54,469 nt of DNA from Pseudomonadota bacterium (GTDB taxonomy: Bacteria; Pseudomonadota; Gammaproteobacteria; Burkholderiales; Burkholderiaceae_C). The stretch is taken from the NCBI GenBank assembly GCA_021792835.1, contig JAJYTY010000004.1, forward strand, positions 1 through 54,469, in the 5' to 3' direction. A model generated the notes under the pieces. The model had not been told where the DNA came from. It saw nothing but the letters and a program-made list of their open reading frames with translations, and made no database searches. Below are positions 29,544 through 40,600 of this stretch, in pieces. Every line of letters begins with the position of its first letter. The stretch's first letter is position 1. A program made the translations under genes and the position numbers.

Positions 29544-30002
29544 ATGTCGATCGTCCCACCACGGCTGCGCGCCCCGCTGTTCCTGTTCCTGGCCCTGCTG
29601 CTGAGCCTGGGCGCCGCGCAGGCGGCCACGCTGGACCAGGTGACGCAGTTGATGCACGACGGGCACCTGGTGCAGGCCGACCACGCGATGGCCCAGGTGC
29701 TGGCGGCGCAGCCGCGCTCGGCGCTGGCGCATTACGAGGATGCACGACTGCTCGGGGCGGAAGGCAAATGGCCTCTCGCCGAGAAGGAACTGGAGCGCGC
29801 ACGCAACCTCGACCCCACGCTGAGCTTCGCCCCCGGGCCGCAGGTGCAGGCCTTCGCCGACAAGGTGCTGCACGAGCGCTGGAAGAACCCGAAGGGCTTC
29901 GCCGGCTACGGCCAGGCCGCGCTGGCGGCGCTGTTCGTGCTGATCTCGGGCTACCTGATCTACGGCGTGGTGCGCGCCCGGCGACGCGCGCCCAAGGCCT
30001 GA
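29544..30002 (+). CDS. TPR-like secreted/membrane-anchored protein with C-terminal TM
   Basis: Signal peptide LFLFLALLLSLGAAQA; TPR-like ADHAMAQVLAAQPRSALAHYEDARLLGAEGKWPLAEKELERARNLDPTLSFAP; C-terminal TM AALAALFVLISGYLIYGVV. Confidence 0.7.
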   Translation: MSIVPPRLRAPLFLFLALLLSLGAAQAATLDQVTQLMHDGHLVQADHAMAQVLAAQPRSALAHYEDARLLGAEGKWPLAEKELERARNLDPTLSFAPGPQVQAFADKVLHERWKNPKGFAGYGQAALAALFVLISGYLIYGVVRARRRAPKA

Positions 30003-30028
30003 AGCACGCGCGACCTCGTCCCGAAGGA

Positions 30029-31687
30029 TCAGATCAGCCGGGCGACCAGGCTGAAATACACCTCGGACCCGGGCTGGCCGTACAGCGTGGACTGGATCGG
30101 GAAGCCGATCGACAGGTTCGCGACCACGCCCTTCGACACCCCCCACGAGAACCCGCCGCCGACCGAGCGCAGGTCCTGGTAGTGCGGATAGTGGTTGAAC
30201 ACGCCGCCCTGGTCGAGGAACACGAAGCCGTCGAGATGGGCTCCGGCGAAGCGCCCGTACGCCGGGATGCGCAGCGGATGGTGCAGTTCGAAGTTCGCGT
30301 AGTAGCCGCTGGGGCCGGCCAGCGCGTTGGACGAATATCCGCGCACCGTGGTCGGGCCACCGACCTGGAACAGCTGGCCGCCGGGGATGAATTGCTGGGT
30401 CGACACCTGCCAGGCTCCGGAGACGACTCCGACAAAGCGCCTGGGTAGCTGGTCGCGCAGGTAGAAGGTTCCACCGAACAGCGCGAAGTCGGTGTTCTGC
30501 TCCGACACCTGACTATGCGACTGCACGAAGCTTGTATTCAGCGTGCCGCCCGCGCTCAGGCGGGGCGCGCTGTAGCCGAGCTTGAGCCCGACGGTCTCGA
30601 CCTTCGCCGCGTCCGACACGACCATCGTGTCGAGCTCGAAGGACTTGGACACCTCGTAGGCCAGCGATCCGGTGCCCAGCCAGATCCAGTTCTGCCCGAC
30701 GTACAGCGGCTGCGCGACGTTGGCGGCGACGCTGTTGGACCAGCCCGAGACGCCGAGCGACTGGTAGATGCCCGAGACGTCGCGGATGTTTCCCGAGGTC
30801 AGGCTGAAGCCGGCACGCCCGCCCGTCGTGTCGATCGGCAGGTCGTAGGCCAGGCTGCCCATCTCGTCGCCCTGGGACTTGAGCGCGTACAGGGTCAGCC
30901 GGTCGTCGATGCCGGCGGGCGCGTAGCGCTGGTACAGCACGCCGACCTCGTCGCGCCCGACCGCCGACACGCCCTGGTTGTCGGCGAACACCTGCAGCAG
31001 GTTGCGCGGCGGTTCGGTCACCGCGAGCCGGATGTCGGTGAGTCCGAACTGCGAGCCGGGGCGCACAATGGCCTGGATGCGCGCGAGTCCGGTGTCGTTG
31101 AAGCGCGCCAGGTCGGTGGCGACCTGCGGCAGGTCGACGATCTGGTGCGGCTGCACATGGACGTACGAGCGCACGAACGACGCCGACAGCGCCCGGTTGC
31201 CGGTCACGTCGAGCGCGCCCAGCCGCCCCTGCAGGATCGCGACGTGCACGACCCCCTTGCGGATGGTCTGCGGCGGCAGGTAGGCCGACGCGGTGACCTC
31301 GCGCTTGCTCGTGAGCAACTGGTTGAGCTGGTCCACGATGCGCTGCAGGGTGCCGAAATTCGCCGTCCTGCCGACGTAGCGCGACGTGATCGCGTCGATC
31401 TCGCTGCGCGACAGGAACGGCGTGACGTCGACCCGCACGCCGCGCAGCAGGAACGACGGCCCCTTCGCCGCCGGCGCCGACGCGGGCTTCGCGGGGCTCT
31501 TCACCACCGGCGGGGGCGTCGGCAGGCCGTTGCCCTGCTCGAGGCGGTTCAGGTTGCGCTGGCCCTGCTTGTTGATCAGGCCCGGGTTGAGGGTCGGCGA
31601 GACCGGGGCCGTGGCGGCCTGCGCCGCGCCGGCCGAACAGGCCAGCGCGAACGCGGTGACGAGGCACTGCGAGGTCGTCGGGCGCAT
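30029..31687 (-). CDS. Two-partner secretion transporter TpsB (ShlB/FhaC/HecB family)
   Basis: POTRA-like SFLLRGVRVDVTPFLSRSEIDAITSRYVGRTANFGTLQRIVDQLNQLLTSKREVTASAYLPPQTIRKGVVHVAILQGRLGALDVTGNRALS; C-terminal barrel with QVGGPTTVRGYSSNALAGPSGYYANFELHHPL (VRGY motif). Confidence 0.92.
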   Translation of the reverse strand: MRPTTSQCLVTAFALACSAGAAQAATAPVSPTLNPGLINKQGQRNLNRLEQGNGLPTPPPVVKSPAKPASAPAAKGPSFLLRGVRVDVTPFLSRSEIDAITSRYVGRTANFGTLQRIVDQLNQLLTSKREVTASAYLPPQTIRKGVVHVAILQGRLGALDVTGNRALSASFVRSYVHVQPHQIVDLPQVATDLARFNDTGLARIQAIVRPGSQFGLTDIRLAVTEPPRNLLQVFADNQGVSAVGRDEVGVLYQRYAPAGIDDRLTLYALKSQGDEMGSLAYDLPIDTTGGRAGFSLTSGNIRDVSGIYQSLGVSGWSNSVAANVAQPLYVGQNWIWLGTGSLAYEVSKSFELDTMVVSDAAKVETVGLKLGYSAPRLSAGGTLNTSFVQSHSQVSEQNTDFALFGGTFYLRDQLPRRFVGVVSGAWQVSTQQFIPGGQLFQVGGPTTVRGYSSNALAGPSGYYANFELHHPLRIPAYGRFAGAHLDGFVFLDQGGVFNHYPHYQDLRSVGGGFSWGVSKGVVANLSIGFPIQSTLYGQPGSEVYFSLVARLI

Positions 31688-31691
31688 CGCG

Positions 31692-34600
31692 TCAAAGCCT
31701 CGACAGGTGGAGCTTGCCGTCGCGGCGGCTCAGGCCCAGCTTGCCGTGGCCGGTGCCGACCGCCGGTTGCTGCGGCCATTCGATGCCATAGCGCATGCCG
31801 TAGTCGACGGGCGCGCGCAGCGGCACGACCCAGGTTTCCATGCCGGACCTGCGGTACGGCTCCAGGGGGTCGGTGTCGCCGTTCAGCGCTGCACGCACGA
31901 AATCCTCCACGAAGTTCTGGTTCAGCAACGCTCCGCCGCCCAGCAGGTAGGCGATTTCGGAGGTGTGCGTGTCGTTGACGAAAAACGCGTTCGAGCTGGT
32001 GTGGTAGCCGATCTGCGTGAGCCTGAACACGTAGCCGGGATCGAACAGTCCGACGAACTTCGGATCCACCGGCCGCGGCGACACGCCGCTGAGGTTGATG
32101 GTCTCGTCCGGCAGCACCAGCAGCATGTTGTGGAGGATGTAGCCGCTGTCGATCGCGAACACCGGCGACGGCGACGAGATGAACGCGTCGGTCTCGCGCA
32201 GGCTGCCGATCACCACCGGCATCGTCGTGTCGATGGCCACGCTGGCGTACAGCCCGACGCCGCCGTCGGCCCCGCCCAGGTCGAGCTCGAACGGCGCCGC
32301 GGTTCCCGGCGACGGCGTGATGGTGGCGATCCGGATAACCGGCGCGCCGAAGGCCGAGCCCGAGCCGATGGAGATCGCCGGCAGATCGATGGCGGTCTGC
32401 GAGCTGATGCTCAGCGGACCCTTGCTGGCCAGCGCGCCGAAGCTGACCGCGCCGAAGGCATCGGCGCTGATGCTGCCGTTGCGCGAATCGGCGTTGCCCA
32501 CGTCGATGCCGCCGGCGGTCGACACCAGGTCGATGTTGCCGGGGTCGCCCGGCAGCCCGGTGGTGACCAGGCTGCCCGCGTCCAGGTTGCCCACCGACTG
32601 CAGGTTCTGCGTGCCGCCGCTGGCGACGTCGCCGAGGTCCAGCGCGCCGGCCGACTGCACGGTCACGCCGCCCAGCGGCGCGGTGATGCTCGACAGACCC
32701 AGGTCCTGCAGCGCCGAGACGTCGACCGACCCGTCGGCCGCGGAGATCGTTCCCGACGCCACCGCGGCCGACGTCGTCACGTCGATGTTGCCGCTGGTCG
32801 ACGACAGCGCGATATGCCCGGTCCGGATGATCAGCGGGTTCGGCACCGCGGTGATCTGGTTCGCGGTTCCCGCGGGCTGGCCGGTCGCGTCGGTGGCCTC
32901 GGTGTCGGCCTCGGTCTCGTCGCCGATTCCCAGCCCCGCGTCGAGGCTGACCCCGGCGCCGGCGGTCGTCGCGCTGATGTCGGTGCGCCCGGGCGCGGTG
33001 CCGGCGAGGATGTGCCCACCGGCGACCACCGACACCGCGTTGGCGTCGGAGCTCTCGCTGCTGACGCCGGTGACCAGCGCGTCGCCGGTGGTGTCGATGG
33101 CGACGTCGCCGCTGGCGGCGTCGATGCGAGCGCCGTCGAGCATCTTCAGCGAATCGGCGTCGAGCAGCACGTTGCCGGTGGCGGCGCTGACGTCGCCGCC
33201 GCCGGTGATCACCTGCCGCCCGCCGGCGCTCAGCGAGACCTGCGACAGCGCGTCGACGCTGCCGGCGATGGTCGAGTCGCCGGCAGCCTGCAGTTCCACC
33301 GCCCCGCCGGAGTCGACGCCGTCGATGACGAAGTCGTAGCCCGCCGGGCCGTACAGCCAGACCGACTGGCCCGCGGTCGCCGCGTCGGCGGTGATGCCGC
33401 CGCTGGGAGTCGTGACCCCGACGTTGAACAGGTAGGAGGCCGAGCCGATCGAGCCGGCCTGCGCGTCCAGCAGCACCTGGTCGGCCAGCACGTTGAGGCT
33501 CTGATCCTGGTTGACGTCGAGGATCGAGCCGCCGGCGAGCAGCGACACGGTGCCGGGGGAGTAGATGGTATCGACCAGCGCGTCGGCCCCGGGCGTCGAG
33601 ATGTACACGCCGTTCTCGGCGCGCGCGGTGATGCTCGCGCCGGGCAGCAGCGACAGCGCCAGGTCGGTGGCCGTGCCGTTGCCGGCGACCGCGCCGATGG
33701 TGCCGTCGGCGGCTTCGAGGATGATGTTGCCGGTGCGGATGACCGAGCTCGCGGCGTTCGTGAGGCTGCCGTCCACCTTGATGCGCGCCTCGCCCGGCAC
33801 GCTGATCGAGCCGAGGGCCACGCTGCCCAGTGACGCGATGTAGGCGTCGCCGACGTCCAGCGTGCCGTTGGGCGGGCTGCTCACCGCCACGTTCAGGCTG
33901 ACCGACGGCGCCACGTTCAGCGGCCGCTTGGTGAGGATGGTCAGGTAGCTGCCCGTGGTGTAGGCCTGGCCGCTGGCGGCGGCGTCCAGCGCGGCCTGCT
34001 GTGTCGCCGTCAACTGCGCGTACGGCGTGCCCAGCGGGACCTGCACGGTGCCGCCGGCGTAGTGCACGGTCAGCAGCAGGTCGGAGGCCTCGGCCGACGC
34101 GAGCTGGACCTGCTGGGACTGGGTCATCGCGCTCGGCCTGGTGCCGGCGTCGATCACCGTGCCGAAGCTGTTGTTCGTGCCGTCGCCGCTCTGGATGGTC
34201 TCGCCGACGCCGGTGCCGGCGTCGAGCGTGACCGTGCGCCCGGACACGTTCGGCGCCTTGACGACGTCGTTGGTGTTGGTCACGGTCTTGAGCAGCGCGG
34301 CCGACAGCGCGAAGGACAGCGTGTCGGTGCTCCACGTCGCGCCCTGGGTCAGGCTGGCGCGCTGCGCCGCGGTGGCCTGGTACTGGTAGCCCGCGACGTA
34401 CGACGAGGTCAGCCCGCCGACTTCGCTGTTCAGCGTGTGGTATTGCTGGGTCTGCGACGCCTGCAGCGCGGAGATCTGCTCCGGCGTCTGCTTCTGCGCG
34501 GCCAGCGCCTTCAGCTGCTGCTCGCTCAACGTGACCTGGAAGTTGGGGTCGTAGACCGCGCCGCCGCCGGGCTGGCTGTCGCGGATCGCCCAGTACTGGT

Positions 34601-37600
34601 CGTACTCCTGGGTCACCGACGCGTCGAAGGCGGCGATGGTCTGCTCCTGCCTGAGGGTGTTCTCGCTGCCCGCGGTCAGTCCCAGCGACTGCCAGAAGTT
34701 CAGCAGGTTCTGTTGCGTACGCTCGTCGACGGTCTGCACCGGGTTGTTGTCGAGGATCTGCCCCGGTGCCGACAGCGTGACGTCGCCTCCCGAAGACACG
34801 ACCGTGTCGAGCAGCAGGTTGCCGGCGCTGTCGTCGGCCCACCGGCCGGCCGCGATGTCGATGTTGCCGCCGGCCTGCGCCTGCAGCCCGTAGTACGGCG
34901 TGGGGCTTTGCGTGGGACCGAAGGGGCGCAGCGCCTGGTCGGTGGTGAAGCCGCTGTCCACCATCAGCGCGCCGCCGCCGGCGCCGGTGATCTGGCCGTT
35001 GGGCGCGACCAGCGAGACGTAGTCGCCCTGCACCAGCGAATTCGCGGCGGCTCCGACGATGTCCAGGTCGCTGCTCAGGCTGACCGAGCTCTGCCCTGCG
35101 GGCACGTCGGCCGATACGCTGCCGATGACCAGGTTGCCGCTGGAGGAGATCGACAGGTTGCCGCTGCCGCCGTTGCCGCCGGCCACCGCGCTCAGGGCGC
35201 CGCCGCCGAGCTGCACCGCGATCGGCGCGTCGACCGGCGCGCCGATCGCGGTGTCGGTGACCCCGCCGATCGAACCCGACGCGTCGAGCTGGATGCTCGT
35301 CGAGCGCACAAGCGCGGTCGACGCACCCTGCACGATCGAGCTGGTCGGGTTGCCAGAGCCCATTCCCGCGGAAATGCTGGTGCTGCCGTTGGCGTTGCCG
35401 ATCGCGCCGGTGAGCACGACATTGCCGGCCGACTCCACCTGGATGCTGCCGGTGGACGAACCGGTGAAACTGATGCCGATCGCGTAGTCGGCCTTCAGCG
35501 ACGTGGTGACGATCTGCGTGTAGTCCTGCGACAGGGAGTACGTGTTGGTGGTGTCGGACGCGATGCACGCCGTCCACCAGACGCAGCTCGTGCTGCTGCC
35601 GGTCTGCGACAGCTTGCTCTGCGTCAGGTAGTCGGTGGTCGTCGACTCGCTGCCCTGCCCCTCGAGCTGGGAGTTCGGCACGCTCGTGACCGTCGGCGTG
35701 CTGGCGATGATGATGCCGTTGGTACCGTCGTAGACCAGGCTGTCGCTGCTTGTCGCGGTGCTGTCGGAGGAGATGTAGGTGCCGTTGGGCAGCAGCGTGG
35801 TCGGCCCCGGCGTGGTCGCAACGTTGTTGACGTTCGAGTAGCTCGCGACCTGCAGGCTCGACAGCCCTAGCAGGTCGGTCGACGTGGTCGTGAAGCTCGT
35901 GGTGATGTTGTTGTCCGACGCCGTGGCGAACACGTAGCGCTGCCCCGCCATCGGGTTGTAGCTGTCGCTGCGCCCGGCAACCGTCGGATCGGTGTGCAGC
36001 GCGCCGTAGTTGCCGGTTCCGTCCGCGTTCAGCGTGCCGGTCTGGTAGGTCTCGATGACTCCGCCCTGGCCTCCCAGCGCCGTCGGGTCGTAGGTGTAGA
36101 CCGTGTGCGTGACGTCGACCTGCTGGCTGATGGCGCTGTCGAGGTGCACGTCGGTGATGTCGATCACGCCGGCGGTGCCGCGCCCGTTCGCAGACGGGTC
36201 GGGGCCGGTGTTCAGGGTCGACAGCACGACCGGATCGGTGGTCTGGTTGTCGATGCTGATGCTGCCGAAGCCGTCGAGCACCTTCAGCTGGCCTGCGTTC
36301 GGCGAGGTGTCGAGGATCTGCCCGTACAGCTGGATGTAGCCGCCGTGCACCTCGGTCGAATCCACGGTATAGCGCTGGTGGGCCGCGTCGAAGGTGGCGT
36401 TGATGTTGCTGTTCGGGCTGACCAGTTCGTAGGAGTCGTTCGACGCGCTGCCGCCGGTGCTGGCGTAGTAGTCGGTGGCGTATGCGGCGCCGAACTCGAT
36501 GGCGCCGTTGTTCGGGTTCACGTACAGCGAATTGCCCTGCGCATCGGTGCTCAATGTGATGAGTGCGCCGGAAGTCGGGTTCTTCGCGTAGTAGTTCGAC
36601 GTGGTCTGGTAGGCGGTGGCGCCGATCGAGGCCAGGTTGGTGGTCGTCAGCAGGTCGGTGGGCGCGATGGTCAGCGTGTTGTCGACGATGCCGCTCTGGA
36701 TCAGTCCGTTGATGTTGAGGTAGCGCGCCGCGATCGACACGTTGCCGTTGGCGATGATGCCCTGCCCCAGCCCGGCCTCGCTGGCGCACGGAGACGTGAT
36801 GCCGTTCGGGCAGGTCGCGTTGCTGGTCGCCGGGTTCTGCGCGCTCGGGTCGCCGGCGACGCTGGAGATCGAGTTGACGTAGTTGGCCGCGTAGTCGCCG
36901 TCATGCGCGGTGATCGAGACCGACTGCGCGTCGATGGTGCCGTCCTGGTAGATGTTGCCCGCCGAGCTGTCGATGACCACCGAACCGTTGTAGTTGGTGA
37001 TGGCGCCGTTGTTGGTGATGTCGGGCGCGACCATCTGCGTGCGCAGGTAGTACAGGGCGTTCGGCGGAGTGCTCGGGGCGTAGAAGGTGCTGTCGTTCGG
37101 GTTGTAGTTGCTCTGGATGGTGATCGACGGCGTCGGGCTGTCGGCGCGCGTGACCACGCTGCCGAAATACGATTGCGCGCCGCCGGCGTTGATTGCGCTG
37201 ATGTCCTGCGCGCTGTTGACCTGTGCACCGTTGAACAGCACGTAGCCGGCGATGTAGTCGGGAATGGTCAGACCGTTCAGCGACAACGGGTCGGCGGTGT
37301 TGTTGGTGATGGTGATCGACGCGTCCCCCGGCGCCTGCAGCTGGCCCGCGCCCTCGCCCTGGTTCGCGCCGAGGCTCAGTCCGGCGGGAATCAGCGCCTG
37401 CAGCGTCGGGTTCAGCACCTGCGCGCTCGAGGTCAGCACCTGCGCGTTGGCGTTGATGTTGCCCAGGCGCGCCACCGTCGGGTCGACGTTGATCTGCTGC
37501 ACCGATGCGGCGCCGCTGGCGCTGGTCAGGTCGGTGGCCACCGTCGTGGCGTCGTTGGTCAGCAGCGACACGAACTGGCCGATCGAGCCGTCTTGCGTGG

Positions 37601-40600
37601 CGGCCGCCGTGAGGGCCTGGTAACTCGCCTGCTCGGCTGCGTAATTGGCGCTGGCGCTCGCGGCCTCGGCCTTCACCGCGTCCACCACGGCGTTGTTCAG
37701 TAGCCCGAGGTCACCGCCCTGCGCCAAGGTGTTGCCGGTCGGCGCGGTGTAGTACGTGAGTTTGCCATAGGCCGTGGTGTCGCTGGAGGTCTTGCTGCCG
37801 TACGCCAGCCCCGACAGATCGCTGTTCAGCAGGTTCAACGAGGTCTTCATCGACACCGCCTGACTGCTTTCGTCGCCGACGTTGGTGTTGATGGTGTTCA
37901 GGTCGGTGCCGATCCGGCTCTGCGCGGTGCCCAGCGTCGACGCGAACGCCGCGTTCTGCGCGTTCGCGGTGCCTCCGGTCGCGGTGTCGAGCGAGCTTGC
38001 CGCGGCCGAGATGTCGCCGATCTGCGTCGTGATGTCCTGCTGCGCCGTCGAGTCGGAGCTGGCGTCGGACTGGAACGCCGCCGCCTCGTTCTTCAGGTTG
38101 GTCTCCTGCGTGCCCACGTCGGAGAGCTGCAGCGAGCCGACGCTCGACGTCTGGCCCGTCGGCACTGCCGTGTAGCCGGCGTAGTTGCCGAAGCCCTGGA
38201 TGGTCGTCAGGGCCGAGTCGGCAAGCGCGATGATGCCGTGCTGGGGGTCGTTCACCGTGTTGCCGATCGCCGTCGCGTACAGGCCGTCGCCACCGGACAG
38301 CGACGAGGTCGCGAGCCCCAGGTTGGCGATGCCCGCGCTCAGGCTGGCCTCGTCGACGGGGAGGTTCTGCTGCGCGACGCTCTGAGGCTCCTGCGCGTCG
38401 CTGTTGAGCTGGAAGGTTCCGTTGACGAACTTTCCCATGCCCAGCGACACCAGCTCGGTCTCCATGAAGCTGATCTCGTTGTCGTAGGCGCCCTGCGCGA
38501 TCGGGTCCGACGCGTACTCGGCCTTGAGCTGCTGCAGCTTGGCCAGGCGCGCGACCATGTCGCCGCCGGGGGCGATCTGCGTGGTCGTGTAGCCGATCGC
38601 GCCGGGGGTCGGCGCGTCCAGGCACGCGGACACCGTGGGGTCGCAGGTGCCGCCGGCCTGCTGCGTCGTGCCGGCGTAGCTGATGGTCAGGTACTTGTCG
38701 CGCTGGATGCCGGTGTCGACCAGGCCGGCGGCGAGGATCGCGCTGCTGCCCGATTGCGACGTCGAGCCGCCGGTGATCTTGAAGGTGACGGCGCCGCCGC
38801 CGAAGAACTCGCTGACCGCGCTCGCCGCCTTCGACAGGGTCTGCAGGTAGATGTTGGTGCCGGTGCCGTTGGCCGTCGTCGACATCGCGCCCTGGTCGGC
38901 CGACAGGTAGATGTTGCCGGCCGCGTTGATGCCGTAGTGGGTGTCCAGCGACGGATCGGTGCTGCTGACGACCTGGTTGGGGTCGGCGGCGATCACCACC
39001 AGCGCGTTGCTGGTGATGTTCGACTGCGGATCCGGCGGGATCGGGATCGGAATCACCGTGTTGTTGTACAGGTCGATTTCCGAATACGCGCTCAGCGTCT
39101 GCTGCACGTCGGTGGGGCTGTCGCCCGCCGCGATGGTCACCGTGCCGTTGCTGGGCGCCGATCCGTCCAGCGGGTCGATGCCGTCGGTGGCCTGCACCTC
39201 GGCGTTGGTGCCCACCGACACGAGGTCGGTTCCGGTGTAGTCGACATGCGCCGATCCGGTCGGCGCGCCGGCCGCGCCGTAGGTGGTCGCGACGCCGATG
39301 GCGTAGAGGTTGGCGTTGCCCCAGGCTCCGATCTCCACGTCGCCGATGTCGACCAGCAGCGTGCTCTGGTTGCCGATGGACACGGTGGCCGTGTCGTTGA
39401 CGTCGATGCTGTCGGAGACCGCGGCCAGCGCCACGGCGCCGCCGGAGTTCATCTGCACGCGCTGCTGCACCACCGCGTCGTTGTACGCCTCGATGAACAG
39501 CGTGGACACCTGGCCCGCGGACAGCGGCGGCAGCAGGTGCACGCTCGATCCGTCGCCGACCGTCGCCGTGGTGGCCAGCGTGACGTCGGTGCTGCTCGAC
39601 GCGGCCGGCGCGTTGATCAGCCCGCCCGAGCCGGAGTTGACGTCCCAGCCTCCCAGGTCGGGGTTGTAGGCGGGGTCGTAGCTGCCTTCGTTGCGGAACA
39701 GCTTGGTCGCGTAGTTCTTCGCGTCGAGCGTGAAGTCCGTCGCCAGCACCTGGATCGACGGGCCGAGCGCGGCGGAGACGACGCTGTCGACGGTGTTGTT
39801 CAGCTCGGCGCCGCTGGCGCCGACCACCGCCGCGTTGGTGCTGTCGACCCAGCCGCCGAAGTTCGCCGCGTGGGTCGCGGTGATGCTCACCGCGCCGTCG
39901 TGCACGTCGTAGTTGCCGGGAATCACCGGATTGGCCGTGTCGTTGCCGATGCTGGCGACGGTCTGGCCCTGCGACGAGGTGGTGGCGACCGCCGCGGCGC
40001 CCGCGATGGCACCACCGCTGCCGGCGGTGGCGTTGGCGAAGTTGCCGTCGGTGCCGTCGGCGTTCAGCGTGAGCTGGCCGGCGTGTACCGCGCCCATGTC
40101 GTTGAAGGTGGCCCTGGTCGTCGTGTCGGAGCCGGCGCTGGCGAGGTCGGCTCCCAGCGCCAGCAGGCCGCCGATGGCCACGCCGGTCGACGAGGCGTTC
40201 TGGTCGGAGTTCAGCAGGCCCTGGACGTCGATGGCGCCGCTGACGTCCAGACCGCTGTTCTCGGCCGACGCGATCGCCTGCGCGTTGTTGTTCGCGCTCG
40301 CCGACGACGCATTGGCGCCGACGAAGGCCGCGCCGGACATCCCCGACGCCGTCGCGGTGACGCCGCTGGGCACGCTGTGGCTCTGCCCGACCTCGGCGTG
40401 CAGGGCCAGCGACGCGGCCTGGATCGACGAGCCGCTGATGTCGGCGGTGACGTCCGGCGCCGCGGTCGCCGTCGCCACCGACGCGCCGGCCGAGCCGACG
40501 ATGGCGATGCTGCCGCCGGTGGCGGTGGCCGTGGCCGCGTTGTCGGCCTCGCCGTCGATGTTCACCGCGGACGCGCCGACGATGCTGCCGCCGTCGAAAT

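Noticed and set aside
29207-30448. 413-aa ORF as a genuine long protein
   Set aside because: Only the first ~60-70 aa are ParE-like; the rest reads through the TPR gene in the wrong frame and into antisense tpsB.
31576-36789. 1737-aa minus ORF overlapping TpsA and TpsB in another frame
   Set aside because: Arg/Gln/Pro-rich shadow frame of tpsA; no recognisable motifs.
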